DNA from: Delphinus delphis
Lineage: Eukaryota > Chordata > Mammalia > Artiodactyla > Delphinidae
Assembly: GCF_949987515.2 (NCBI RefSeq)
Contig: NC_082694.2
Location: 12,951,958 to 13,015,957 of the forward strand
Direction: 5' to 3'
Length of the DNA: 64,000 bases
The notes under the pieces were generated by a model. That model was not told where the DNA came from. It saw only the letters and a program-made list of their open reading frames with translations, and ran no database searches. A program made the position numbers and the translations under genes. Of the stretch, positions 55,060-64,000 are shown in pieces (the first letter of the stretch is position 1; the number at the start of each line of letters is the position of its first letter).

Positions 55060-55635
55060 TGCCCTGCATCTGTGACCGGTTTCTGTGCGCCTCCTTTGGC
55101 CTCCTTTTGGCCCACAGCTCTGGAGGACCTGGAGGAAGGAGTAGGGCACTGGGACCCATTCATCAGCTGCTGCTTATGAAACTGCACCTCTTCTAAGCCT
55201 CGCACCCCGTGAACCTGCAGCGGGTAAGGAAGGCTCGGGCAGTGCTGAGGAGGGGGCCAGGCCCACGGGAGCCCCAGCAGCCCAGTGCACGAGGAAAGGA
55301 GTTGCACTGGGTGGGCGGCGGAGGTCTTGTCTAAGACTGGTCCCCAGGAGGGAGCTGCTCCCCTGCTCCCAGGGAGCAGAAGAGTCTGAGTCCGCCCTCA
55401 TGAGGGCACCGCGTCCTCCTCACCTGCAGCGTGCCTGCCATCACTCAGGAAGGCTGTTTCGGTAGCTTCTCTAGGACACAGCCACAGCTTCCACCTCTTC
55501 CCCAAAACCTCCTCTGCCCCGCACCTTAATACAGGCCTGAGAGCACGGCAGGAACCTGCAGGTATACCCTCCTCCAGGCCTCCCGGCCCTGCCTAGACTG
55601 GCAAACGGCTGGAATCCAGAAGCTGGAGTCGAGGA
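55060..55635. other. GC-rich intergenic stretch
   Basis: Moderately GC-rich and not repeat-like by eye. Minus-strand frames of 75-104 codons have no supporting features. Confidence 0.35.
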
Positions 55636-55639
55636 TGGA

Positions 55640-55960
55640 GTTGTTTTTTGTCTGCGTTGGCTCTTCGTTGCGGCAACCGGGATCTTTTTGTTGCGGCGCT
55701 CGGGCTTCTCTCTAGTGGCGTGCGGGCTCCAGGGTGCGTAGGCTCTATAGTCTGCGGCACGCGGGCTCTAGTTGATGTGTGTGGGCTCTGTAGTTGCAGC
55801 GCACGGGCTCTCTAGTTGTGGCACGCAGGCTCAGCAGTTGCGGCGCGCAGGCTTAGTTGCCCCGCGGCATGTGGGATCTTAGTTCCCTGACCAGAAATCG
55901 AACCCACGTCCCCTGTATTGGAAGGTGGATTCTTTACGAATGGACCACCAGGGAAGTCCC
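55640..55960 (-). mobile_element. Type B SINE, diverged
   Basis: TTTTTTGTCTGCGTTGGCTC through CCACCAGGGAAGTCCCC. More CpG-rich and more diverged than the other type B copies. Confidence 0.85.
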
Positions 55961-55964
55961 CACT

Positions 55965-56660
55965 GAGGATAGAATTTATCACAGTTCTGATTTTAAACTA
56001 AAGGGCCTACGATGGAGAAAAGGGGGCAAGAGACCCCCTCAGAGTATGTGGTTTCCTCTAACAATTTCCTGTGCCACTCTTTCCACAGGAGGGGAGGCCC
56101 TGAAGTTCTACGTCACTGAGAAAAGGTGGAAGGTGGCTGGCAGGGTGTATCCGCTCACCGCTGTCCTCACACCGGGAGACTTTACGTGTGCGGGGCTCCT
56201 CAGGAGTTGCCTCCCCTCCAGCATGCCCTACAACCTAAGATCAGGAGTGTGGAGCTTCCAGAAAAGACAGAAGGAAGCCCAAGGGTTGAGGGTGGTGGGT
56301 GAAGCCACCCGAGAGGAGAGGAGCCCGTGGGGCCAAGAGACCCTCTCCTGGTCCACAGAGCCTTCTCGTAACACCCCGTCAGGAAACCACCTGTACGCCC
56401 AGGCACCATCACAGGCTGCCTCACAGCCCCTTCAAGGGATCAAGGGTCAGCACTCACTTTGCTGCCAGGTCGGAGATCATCTGGTCAAAGTCATGTCTGT
56501 GCTGCCATCCGTGACGGCCCTCAGTCTGGCCAGGGATCGAAGCCCTGAACTAAAACTCTCTCTGAGTCAGTCTACAAGTGCATCCTCCCATCATACAACC
56601 CTGCCCCTCACCAACTCTGACACGCGCTCCCTGGAAGGCGTTATGTCTTCCTGTGTCTAG
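55965..56660. other. Intergenic, open frame not called
   Basis: A 267-codon + strand frame starts inside the preceding SINE and runs to 56,660. Its product has no domain character, and I regard it as chance. Nothing else is seen. Confidence 0.4.
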
Positions 56661-56664
56661 CTGA

Positions 56665-57290
56665 TTTCACCGAGCAAACACTGCATGATCTACTTGATAT
56701 GTGGAATCTAAACAAGTAAAACTTCCCTGGTGGCGCAGTGGTTACGAATCCGCCTGCCAATGCAGGGGACGTGGGTTCAAGCCCTGGTCTTAGAGGATCC
56801 CACATGCCGCGGAGCAACTAAGCCCGCGCGCCACAACTGCTGAAGCCCGTGTGCCCAGAGCCTGTGCTTCGCAACAAGAGAGGCCACTGCAGTCAGAGGC
56901 CCGCGCACCGCAATGAAGAGTGGCCCCCACTCGCTGCAACTAAAGAAAGCTGGTGCACAGCAACGAAGACCCAACGCAGCCAAAAATAAATGGATAAATA
57001 AATTAATAAAAACAAACTCTGTGGAGCTAAAACATAATTTAAATAAATAAATAAATAAAATTAAAAAGTCAAAATCATAGGAGCAGAGTAGCCAGGCCCA
57101 GGGAGTGGGGGAAGTGGGGAGATGTTGGTCAAAGGGCACAAACTCAGTTATAGGATGAGTAAGTCCTAGAGACCTAATGTACAGCATGGTGACCACAGTT
57201 AGCAATAATGTATGATGTACCTGCAATCTGCTAAGAGAGTGGATCTCAAATGTTCTCTTCACACACACACAATGGTAACTATGTGAGGTT
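56665..57290 (+). mobile_element. L1 3'UTR end with SINE insertion
   Basis: 'CTTGATATGTGGAATCTAAA' before the SINE; after it 'AAACTCAGTTATAGGATGAG', 'CTAATGTACAGCATGGTGAC', 'CTGCTAAGAGAGTGGATCTC' and 'GGTAACTATGTGAGG', a classic L1 3'UTR order. Confidence 0.75.
56720..57015 (+). mobile_element. Type B SINE
   Basis: ACTTCCCTGGTGGCGCAGTG through CAACGCAGCCAAAAATAAAT and an A/T tail. Inserted in the L1 3' end. Confidence 0.9.
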
Positions 57291-57299
57291 GATAGGGAT

Positions 57300-58095
57300 A
57301 GAGAAGGATAATTAAATGGTTAGTTTAGAAATCCCACTTGGGGATTAAAGATAGAAAGGGAATTTTAAGAGTCTGGGAGACTCTTGTAAGCTAATGACAC
57401 TCAAGAAAAGGATCCAGTAATCTAGCAACAATCTACCTTGAAGGAACACCAGGCACACTCAAGCCACAAACCCTGACAGCTAGGACACAAGACAATAGGG
57501 AACTCCCTGGCGGTCCAGTGGTTAGGGCTCTGCACTTTCACTGCTGAGGGCACGGGTTCAATCCCTGGTCGGGGAGCTAAGATCCCACAAGCCATGTGGC
57601 GTGGCCAAAAAAACAACAAAAAACCCACAAGACTATAGATATGGGGTCTATGTCTTGTTACATGAAATCGGGGAGTTAGTGGTCCTCGAAAAGTATCATT
57701 TCTGCATGTAGCCAAGACAGGACTTTGTATAGGTGAAAGGGTGAAGAAACTAGGTGAAAGGGGACATTATACCGAAACCTGAGATGAATTACCATATTTT
57801 AGTATATGTCACCACCCTAATATACATAGGATTTAAATAGCACCATGACGGTCTCAGACCACATAGGGTTAAAGGAGGAACTAATGATGTAAGCCTTGAT
57901 GTCTGCCCAAGAATGAGGAAAAAGGTGGTCTTCTCCCCTCCCCATTTGCTTTGATTATAAAAATGGAGCCCTCTTTGCTCTTGCGGCTGCGCCTTGCCTG
58001 CCCGCTTGTCTCTCCCACAACTGTCCTATGCTAATAAACTCACTCTTTGAATGCCACTTTACCTCACGCTGAATTCTTTCTGCATAAAAACAAAA
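57300..58095 (+). mobile_element. Solo LTR A (ERV1-like), + orientation
   Basis: LTR layout: a TATA-like TATAAAAA (~57,957), AATAAA (~58,034), then a U5-like segment ending GAATTCTTTCTGC. The U3 side extends to perhaps 57,300 and holds a type C SINE. No internal viral genes are present. Limits and family are uncertain. Confidence 0.6.
57499..57626 (+). mobile_element. Type C SINE in LTR A
   Basis: Flanked by ACAAGACAATAG (57487-57498) and ACAAGACTATAG (~57627-57638). Confidence 0.9.
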
Positions 58096-58101
58096 GAACC
58101 T

Positions 58102-58312
58102 GGGCCTTCCCTGGTGGCGCAGTGGTTGAGAGTCCGCCTGCCGATGCAGGGGACGCGGGTTCGTGCCCCGGTCCGGGAAGATCCCACATGCCGCGGAGCA
58201 GCTGGGCCCGTGAGCCATGGCTGCTGAGCCTGCGCATCCGGAGCCTGTGCTCCGCAACGGGAGAGGCCACAGCAATGAGAGGCCCGCGTACCGCAAAAAA
58301 AAAAAAAAAAAA
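58102..58312 (+). mobile_element. Type A SINE
   Basis: GGCCTTCCCTGGTGGCGCAG through CGTACCGC plus an 18-base A-run. The body is nearly identical to the copies at 46,591 and 33,274. Confidence 0.93.
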
Positions 58313-58344
58313 CAAAAACAACTTCTCTGCCCTTTGGCCTCCCC

Positions 58345-58945
58345 TCTCCCCACCGCACTGTGCATTGTGCATCTGCATTATGCATTGACCAAACCTCCCC
58401 CCTCAGCAGAAATACCTACTCAACCATAAACAGCAACACTCTCCTAGCATAAATAAGACAACTCCTTAAAAAACTACATTCCTTCTTGATCTTGTAAAGG
58501 GTCACACGACCCACTGTGATGGTGCTCAAATCTGGAATTATGTACACTGTCAATATTAAATCCTTTAATGTACAGCCCTCTGCCTCAAAAAACTTATATA
58601 AACTGTGTCTTGACTTCTAAAGGGTGGAACAGTTCTCAGAACTTTCTGAGATGCTCCTCCCAGGTTATTATCCTCAAATTTGGCTCGAATAAAAATTTCC
58701 AGGGACTTCCCTGGTGGCACAGTGGGTAAGACTCCATGCTCCCAATGCAGGGGGCCTGGGTTCGATACCTGGTCAGGGAACTAGATCCCTCCTGCATGCC
58801 ACAACTAAGAGTTCACATGCCACAACTAAGGAGCCCGTCTGCTGCAACTAAGACCTGGCACAACCTAACTAAATATTTTTTAAGAATAAAATAAAAATTT
58901 CCAATTCTCTCTTAGATCAACTGATCAGTTTTTCGTCAACAGTGA
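58345..58945 (+). mobile_element. Solo LTR B, + orientation (arm 1 of inverted pair)
   Basis: TATA-like TTATATAAAC (~58,594) and AATAAA (58,688). It ends ...TTTTTCGTCAACAG. A SINE is inserted exactly at the AATAAA segment. It is the inverted partner of the LTR at 58,965-59,352. No viral coding sequence remains. Confidence 0.7.
58702..58889 (+). mobile_element. SINE inserted at the LTR B poly(A) site
   Basis: Flanked by the perfect 14 bp duplication AATAAAAATTTCCA (58688-58701 and 58890-58903), so the insertion doubled the AATAAA. Confidence 0.93.
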
Positions 58946-58964
58946 ATAACTGGATCTCATGTTA

Positions 58965-59352
58965 CTGTCAACAAAAAATTAATCAGTGGTCAATCTAAGA
59001 CATGGAAAATGTTACTCAAGCCAATGTGAGGGTTATAACCCAGGAGACAGTCTTTCAGGAAGTTCTGAGGACTGTTCTGCTTGTTAGAGGTCAAGGCACA
59101 GTTATATAAGTTTTTGAGACAAAGGCTTATATATCAAAGTAACATATTGACAGTTAACACAGTCCAACAAGGAGAGTAGTGGGTCATCGCGATTGCTTAC
59201 AGGATTGAGAAAGGAATGTTATCTCCTAGGAGTTACTCTGCTGGTGCCAGGAGGAAATCGCTTTTTTTTTTTCTCTTTGCCAAGTAGGCATTTCTGTATC
59301 CTCTTAGGGGATCTAGTTGATGTATAATGCAGATGCCCAATGCACAATGAAA
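58965..59352 (-). mobile_element. Solo LTR B', - orientation (arm 2 of inverted pair)
   Basis: Its reverse complement contains 'CATCTGCATTATACATCAAC', 'TGACCCACTACTCTCC', 'AACTGTCAATATGTTACTTT', 'CTCAAAAACTTATATAACTG', 'TGCCTTGACCTCTAA' and 'GAACAGTCCTCAGAACTTCC'. These match arm 1 in order. Confidence 0.72.
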
Positions 59353-59469
59353 GGGAGGGAGTAGTGGCTCAAATGGGCAGAGAGAGAATTTTGTTTTCCT
59401 TTTCCTATTTTGAGAATTTTATGTTTAAATATTTTCTTGTACTGCCTTAAAACAATTTTATTTCATCAT

Positions 59470-59690
59470 TATCCTCACGCAATCCTATGAGCACACTGTT
59501 TCATTCATTCCACTATTACTCTGCCAGGCCCCATGCTGTGGGGTAGCCAGCAGTGACCATGATACAGACACAAAGCCCCTTCTCTCATGGGCTTCACAGG
59601 GCTTTGAAGTAGGCAGAAAATAAGCCAACAAATATATACAATAATAATTGTAAAAAGTAATAAACAGAACCAAAATTAAAACAGAGTCAG
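59470..59690 (+). mobile_element. L2 LINE fragment
   Basis: 'TTACTCTGCCAGGCCCCATG', 'AGCAGTGACCATGATACAGA' and 'TCTCATGGGCTTCACAGGGC' follow the L2 3' order. Confidence 0.6.
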
Positions 59691-59694
59691 GAGG

Positions 59695-60040
59695 TCAGAA
59701 GGGGGCGCACTCACACCCTAACACATAACTGAACCCAACAGGAAGAGATTCCTCTTCTTCCCTAGCAAGAGCTCAGCCAATGAGACTGTCAGGACTTAGC
59801 CAATAAAAAGCCGCTAAACTTCAAACTCCCAATCCCTCCAATGGACTCTGTTTACTACAGTCCTCCCAATTTCCTTTTCTCCTCTTTAAAAGAGCTCTCC
59901 TCTCCTTGCTGTGCTGGGACTTGCACCTGGCTTGCTATGGTTGCGGACCTGTTAACTGTATTTCTTTACTGATCTTGAATAAACCCACTTTTGCTGGAGA
60001 AATAACTGGCAGCCTATTTGTTTTAGGTCAACATAACAAA
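59695..60040 (+). mobile_element. Solo LTR C, + orientation
   Basis: Two CCAAT boxes (59778-59782 and 59800-59804), a TTTAAAAG TATA-like box (~59,884), AATAAA (59978-59983) and an end ...TAGGTCAACA. Layout is U3-R-U5. Family not assigned; no viral genes. Confidence 0.65.
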
Positions 60041-60059
60041 CTCTGATAAGTCTAGAAAG

Positions 60060-60835
60060 AAAATACAAAGTGCTCCATACCAGGTGCTTTGCACGTCATC
60101 TATGTTTCTATTCACAAGGAAATCCTGAAACATCTGTTACAAGGAAACTGAAACACAGACAGAAGTACTCTGTCCGAGATCTCAGGTTCAAACCCAGATC
60201 TGCTTCACTCCAAACCCTAGGGTCACTTGGGTCCCCCTTTCCTTTGATTCCTAAAGAGGAAGTTAGTTACACTCTTGAGCCACAGGCCAAAAGGCAACTA
60301 GAAGTTTGCAGGCATGAATGTCAGACGTTTGAAACCCTTCCCTGGAGGAAGCATATTACCTGGACTTTGGGGTAAGACTCAGGGGGAGGCATGGGACAGG
60401 TTAAGATTTCACTCTCCCGGGAAGGGAAAACCTGAGAATTTAGTCTACATTTGAAGCCAAAGAGAAGAGATGCTGACGCTGTTCCCTTCCTCTCTTCCAG
60501 GCTCCATGCTAAAATGCTCACATATACTATATCTTGTGAAGAATTTCACTGTTATCACCCCATTTTACAGACGAGCACACTTGCAACCAAGGAGGACCCT
60601 TTGGGGCCCTCCCAGAACACACTTCCTCCCCATGTCCTCTGCCTACCTTCTGTCTGTAGAAAGACTTTAGCCTCCTGGGCCTTCCCCGAGTTCCAAAGAG
60701 GAAATTTAATCAGAGAAGTGAGAAAATGCAGCAAGGAAAACCGTCAAACAAGACAAAATAATAATAGTTTAGCCATTAAACAAAGTCAAGGCCCTTTAGT
60801 TCCTCCTCAGGGGCTACAGATAATATTCTGAGCCG
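60060..60835. other. Intergenic with MIR/L2-like traces
   Basis: 60,075-60,215 ('CTGAAACACAGACAGAAGTA', 'CAGGTTCAAACCCAGATCTG') and 60,515-60,600 ('CCATTTTACAGACGAGCACA') look like old MIR sequence. The rest is unrecognised. Confidence 0.4.
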
Positions 60836-60839
60836 CGTC

Positions 60840-61000
60840 CTTTGAGCTGTTTTGCACATACTGAAACCCTCACCAGATGGAGGCACGTAGACCCCAGACT
60901 GGTTGGAACCAGAAAGTTGATGATACTAACTCCCACCAACCAATGAGAAGAACGTCTAGAACTGATCACACACCTCACAACCCCGCTCCCTCACCCTGTC
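60840..61000 (+). mobile_element. LTR fragment D, + orientation
   Basis: U3-like sequence with CCAAT (~60,938) leads to 'CCCTCACCCTGTCTTTAAAA', a TATA-like TTTAAAAACC, which resumes at 61,192-61,216 after the SINE. Truncated by repeats on the right. Confidence 0.5.
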
Positions 61001-61191
61001 TTTTTTTTTTTTTTTTGCGGTACGCGGGCCTCTCCCGTTGCGGAGCGCAGGCTCGGGACGCGCAGGCCCAGCGGCCACGGCTCACGGGCCCAGCCGCGCT
61101 GCAGCATGTGGGATCCTCCCGGACCGGGGCACGAACCCGTGTCCCCTGCATCGGCAGGCGGGCTCTCAACCACTGCGCCACCAGGGAAGCC
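61001..61191 (-). mobile_element. Type A SINE in LTR D
   Basis: Flanked by CCCTCACCCTGTCTTT (from 60,988, running into the T-run, and from 61,192). Confidence 0.92.
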
Positions 61192-61214
61192 CCCTCACCC
61201 TGTCTTTAAAAACC

Positions 61215-61355
61215 TTTCCCTGGGAACTCTCTGGCAGTCCAGTTGTTAGGACTTGGAGCTTTCAGTGCCCTGGACCCGGGTTCAATCGCTGGTCAGGGAA
61301 CTAAGATCCCTCAAGCTGTGTGTCGTGGCCAAAACAAACAAATAAAAAAAATAAA
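61215..61355 (+). mobile_element. Type C SINE
   Basis: CTGGGAACTCTCTGGCAGTC through GTGTCGTGGCCAAAACAAAC plus an A-rich tail. Confidence 0.88.
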
Positions 61356-61900
61356 AGAATGACAGAGCCTTTGCAGGTATGACAAAAACTGGCTAGAACC
61401 GATTAGGCCCAAGATGGAGGAAGATTCAACTCCCAGAAGACCTTGAACCTCATTATACACTAACATATGCAAATGACATGCCCACAGGTGCCAGGACAGT
61501 TCTGAGGCTGACCACAGGAGGCCAAAAAGTGGGCAGGGACCCAATTCCTGGAAATCCCCGCCCCTTCCCCTAAGTAGTTAGAATACTCCTCCCACTTGCC
61601 TAAGAAGTTACCCAGCCCATAAAAACTAACCACCCCATATTTCCGGGCCACTCTCCCCTTTTGAGATGGATTGCATTCTGCTTACAGAGTGTATTTCTCT
61701 AAATAAATCCACTTCTTTCCTATCACTTTGTGTCTCATTGAATTCTTTGGGCAACCAGACAGAAAAAACCTGAGCTTCTGTAAGTCCTGATACCAGGTGT
61801 GCGAGCTCAATGAAAAGACAGTGAGTTCGAGTCCCAGCCCATGGGTTCCAGTCCCATCTAAGCTGTGCTGTTTCAGTTCGGTAACATACTGAGACTCCAA
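61356..61900 (+). mobile_element. Solo LTR E (ERV1-like), + orientation
   Basis: TATA-like CCCATAAAAAC (~61,616), AATAAA (61702-61707), then 'TCACTTTGTGTCTCATTGAA', 'TTCTTTGGGCAACC' and 'GTGAGTTCGAGTCCCAGCCC' as U5. It lies ~1 kb upstream of the CHCHD5 promoter in the same orientation. No viral genes. Confidence 0.65.
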
Positions 61901-62249
61901 GCAATTGTCACGTGCTCACAAATGGCTCTGGTTCCTCTAAGCCACTATGATTAACTACATTTTATGTTCATTTTGGCTCACCCTGGGTCTGGAAAAAGCT
62001 CTGCACACAAGACAGCAGGACTGACGCTCAGTTCTCTGACCAAGGGATACTCACACGGAGCCTCATACCTGAAGACAGACGAGGAGGCGGAAACGTCATA
62101 TGATGAAGAATTACAGAGAACTAACTTCCCCAATGTGGCAGGGAGCCAAGACTAAAACTCACATCCGCCTTGGCTTCATAATTTATGCCAAGGGGTAGGG
62201 GACACGGTCTGGGTAACCCAGGCTGAGTAGACGAGTGGTCCAGGCCTCC

Positions 62250-63085
62250 TTCTCCTGCTCCCGGGGTGACCCCCTTCCCGCCCGCTCCGCCTCGCGTACA
62301 ACCAGCGTCCCCAGAGGCTAGTGAGCGCACGCGCAGAGCAGAAGATGCAGAGGAGCATCAGGTATCAGGTTCCGTGTCCGGGCACCCAGCAGCCCGCAGC
62401 CACGGCGCCCAACCAAGCCGCGAACGGCAGCATGTTGAGAGGTCGCAGCAGCGGCAGCCGCTGGCCACCAGCTCCAGTAAGGCGACTAAAGGCGCGTGCG
62501 GCTGCGGCCAAGTACAGGAGCGGCGCACACCGGCGCGGCACTCGCGTTAGAGCGGAGGTACCGCGATTCTTCCCAGGACTTCCGGTGAATTCCCGGTGCC
62601 GCCAGGGCCAGCCGGAAATTGAAGGGCACAAAGTACCGAGCCGGCTGGGGCCGGAAAGTGGCTACGCAAGGCTCCACCATTAGAGGTCGGGGCCGGAAGG
62701 ACAAGTAGGGCGTCGCCATGACGGGTTGGGCCTAAAGGGAACTGGGCTGCCTGTCTGCTCTGCGACCGGGAAAATACGAGGCAAGGAGGGTTGGGCTGGG
62801 CGCCGCCATGACAACCTGATACCGGAAAAGGCGGGGCTATCCTCCCTCATTGATCCTCCTCCGGCATCGGCCTCAGGATGTGAGTAGCGGGAGCCCCTAC
62901 CCCGTACTGCCCCCGTATTCTTTCTCTTCCCCAGTGATCTGGACTTAGGCCAGGACTCCGGGAAGAAAGATTGGCCACTCTGTTCCCTGGAGATCCCGAG
63001 CCTTAGGATTCAGCGCTGTCCTTCACGAGCCTCAGTTCGGCGCGTGTTCAGGCCCCGCCCTCTGAGCGTTTAGGCTCCGCCCCTT
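62250..63085 (+). promoter_or_regulatory. CHCHD5: CpG-rich promoter with ETS and YY1-like motifs
   Basis: CpG-dense. ETS cores: ACTTCCGG (62578-62585) and CCGGAA at ~62612, 62651, 62693 and 62822. An Sp1-type GGCGGGGC lies at 62830-62837. Two YY1-like GCCATGAC sites are at ~62716 (CGTCGCCATGACGGG) and ~62805 (CGCCGCCATGACAAC). GC boxes continue after the exon (GGCCCCGCCC, GGCTCCGCCCC). No TATA. A housekeeping promoter in + orientation fits best. Confidence 0.65.
62700..62879 (+). CDS. CHCHD5: Putative CHCHD5 first exon (5'UTR plus 'AT' of ATG)
   Basis: CHCHD5 is a small twin-CX9C protein of the mitochondrial intermembrane space. It is called here mainly from position: it follows POLR1B on the same strand in mammals. 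At 62,871-62,886 CCTCAGGAT|GTGAGTAG is a strong splice donor, and the exon would end with the first two bases of an ATG (62,878-62,880, third base restored from the next exon). Exon 2 is not in the window, so no protein sequence confirms it. The 5' limit shown is arbitrary. Confidence 0.45.
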
Positions 63086-63109
63086 TTTCGGGTGATAACG
63101 GAGGACTTT

Positions 63110-63960
63110 CAGGTCCAGTCTCTCAACACCCCAAGCCTTGCCCCCCAAAACACCGGGTCTCGTCCCTCACCCTGCAACCCTACGACTCCAGACTTCTCCC
63201 AGGACCTCTAGGACTCTTAGAGCCGTCCTTTTAGAGCTCCAGGTTCCTCCCCCTGGATCATCTGACTTTACCTTTTGGAACTTCCGGGTCTGTCGAGTAT
63301 CTCAGATCTCACCTATAGGGCCCACAGACTTGTTCTTAGACACCACTGATCTCACGCTGGAGTTCCAGACCTTGTTCCCAAGAACTTGAAGAGCCTATTT
63401 GTAGGACCCTCCAGATTTACCCTAGAGCCCCAGCCTCACCCAGGGCTTCCAGATCATGCCCCTAGGACCCTGAGACCCACCCCAGGACCCCCAAACCTGC
63501 CCCAGGGCCTCAAGTCTCCCTTTCAGTACCCCTGTTTTCAGGTCTCATGTCTAAGACCCTTTGGTCAAGAGACCTTTACCCAGGACCCAAGACCTCAACC
63601 CTTGGACCTCTAACCCTCACTTTTAGGGCCTTTGAACTCATTTAGGGCTCCCAGGTTCTCTCGGAAAACTCTAGGTGTTACTTCTAAGGCCCTAAGCCTT
63701 CTCTTCATGATTCCCAAGCCTAAACTAGGGGATGCCCAGACTCCCAGACCCTTCTTCCAGGACCTCCACAGCCTGCCTTGGAATAATCAGACCTTTTTTT
63801 CAGATCCTCCACTATCTCCCCAGAAGCTTCCAGCCTGCTCCACAGCCCCCAAGGCTCATGCCTTACCTCTCTACCTCCCTGGCCCTATCCCAGGACCCTT
63901 CAGACTCTGAGATTTGCCCAAGACCCCATGGGGTGCCACCCCAGACTCAGATCAGAATTC
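63110..63960 (+). repeat. Decayed minisatellite, ~21 bp unit, about 35 copies
   Basis: Phrases close to TAGGACCCTCAGACCTCACC recur almost back to back: TAGGACCCTCCAGATTTACC, TAGAGCCCCAGCCTCACCC, AGGGCTTCCAGATCATGCCC, TAGGACCCTGAGACCCACCC, AGGACCCCCAAACCTGCCCC, AGGACCCAAGACCTCAACCC, TTGGACCTCTAACCCTCACT and AGGACCTCCACAGCCTGCCT. Unit length is 19-23 bp with occasional longer ones. The array probably lies in CHCHD5 intron 1. Open frames of 75-92 codons here are composition artefacts. Confidence 0.82.
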
Positions 63961-64000
63961 CCTTTCTTGCCTACTGCCTGGAATTATCCTCAGACTGTCG

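Noticed and set aside
55857..56660. 267-codon + strand frame
   Set aside because: It begins inside an antisense SINE and continues into unrecognised sequence. No domain, no promoter and no splice context.
57300..61900. A complete endogenous retrovirus
   Set aside because: Only LTR-like segments are seen. No gag, pol or env remnants could be recognised between them.
62321..62683. 120-codon + frame and overlapping - frames in the CHCHD5 promoter region
   Set aside because: Arg/Ala/Pro-rich products of CpG-dense DNA on both strands; nothing supports translation.

Overview
This is a vertebrate nuclear genome window, most probably from a cetacean. Interspersed repeats dominate. There are about 32 tRNA-Glu-derived CHR-type SINEs whose 5' end reads close to CTTCCCTGGTGGCGCAGTGG, several layers of L1, and a full-length mariner of the kind known from whales and ruminants. 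I recognise no BovB or Bov-tA elements, which argues against a ruminant. I use three SINE shapes below. Type A is the young ~205 bp form ending in CGTACCGC plus an A-run. Type B is the older ~330 bp form with a long 3' part of repeated 'CAACTACTGAGCC'-like phrases. Type C is the short ~115 bp form with 'TCCAGTGGTTAGGACTC' and 'GGCACGGCCAAAA'.

Three protein-coding genes lie head to tail on the + strand, matching the mammalian order TTL - POLR1B - CHCHD5 (human 2q13, from memory). (1) Positions 1-~20,300 hold the 3' half of TTL (tubulin-tyrosine ligase): four coding exons, the stop codon and a 3'UTR. The 5' half is outside the window. (2) Positions ~27,600-52,700 hold all of POLR1B (RPA2, second-largest subunit of RNA polymerase I). 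It has a CpG-rich promoter with a ZNF143-type site and 15 coding exons that join in phase to 1,135 codons plus stop. Every splice site is GT-AG, and one donor is weak. (3) Positions ~62,250-64,000 hold a CpG-rich promoter with several ETS motifs and a first exon consistent with CHCHD5. Its start codon appears to be split by the first intron.

Between the genes: 20,400-27,500 is a nearly full-length, heavily interrupted sense L1. 52,936-54,313 is a decayed ~80 bp tandem array just after POLR1B. 54,900-62,000 is a cluster of SINEs and solo LTRs, including one LTR pair in inverted, tail-to-tail arrangement. 63,110-63,960 is a decayed ~21 bp minisatellite.

TTL acts on alpha-tubulin tails, POLR1B makes the catalytic core of the rRNA-synthesising polymerase, and CHCHD5 is a small twin-CX9C mitochondrial protein. 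They are neighbours with no obvious shared pathway. I found no sign of a new multi-gene system. The unusual material is repeat architecture and a few transcript-level oddities.
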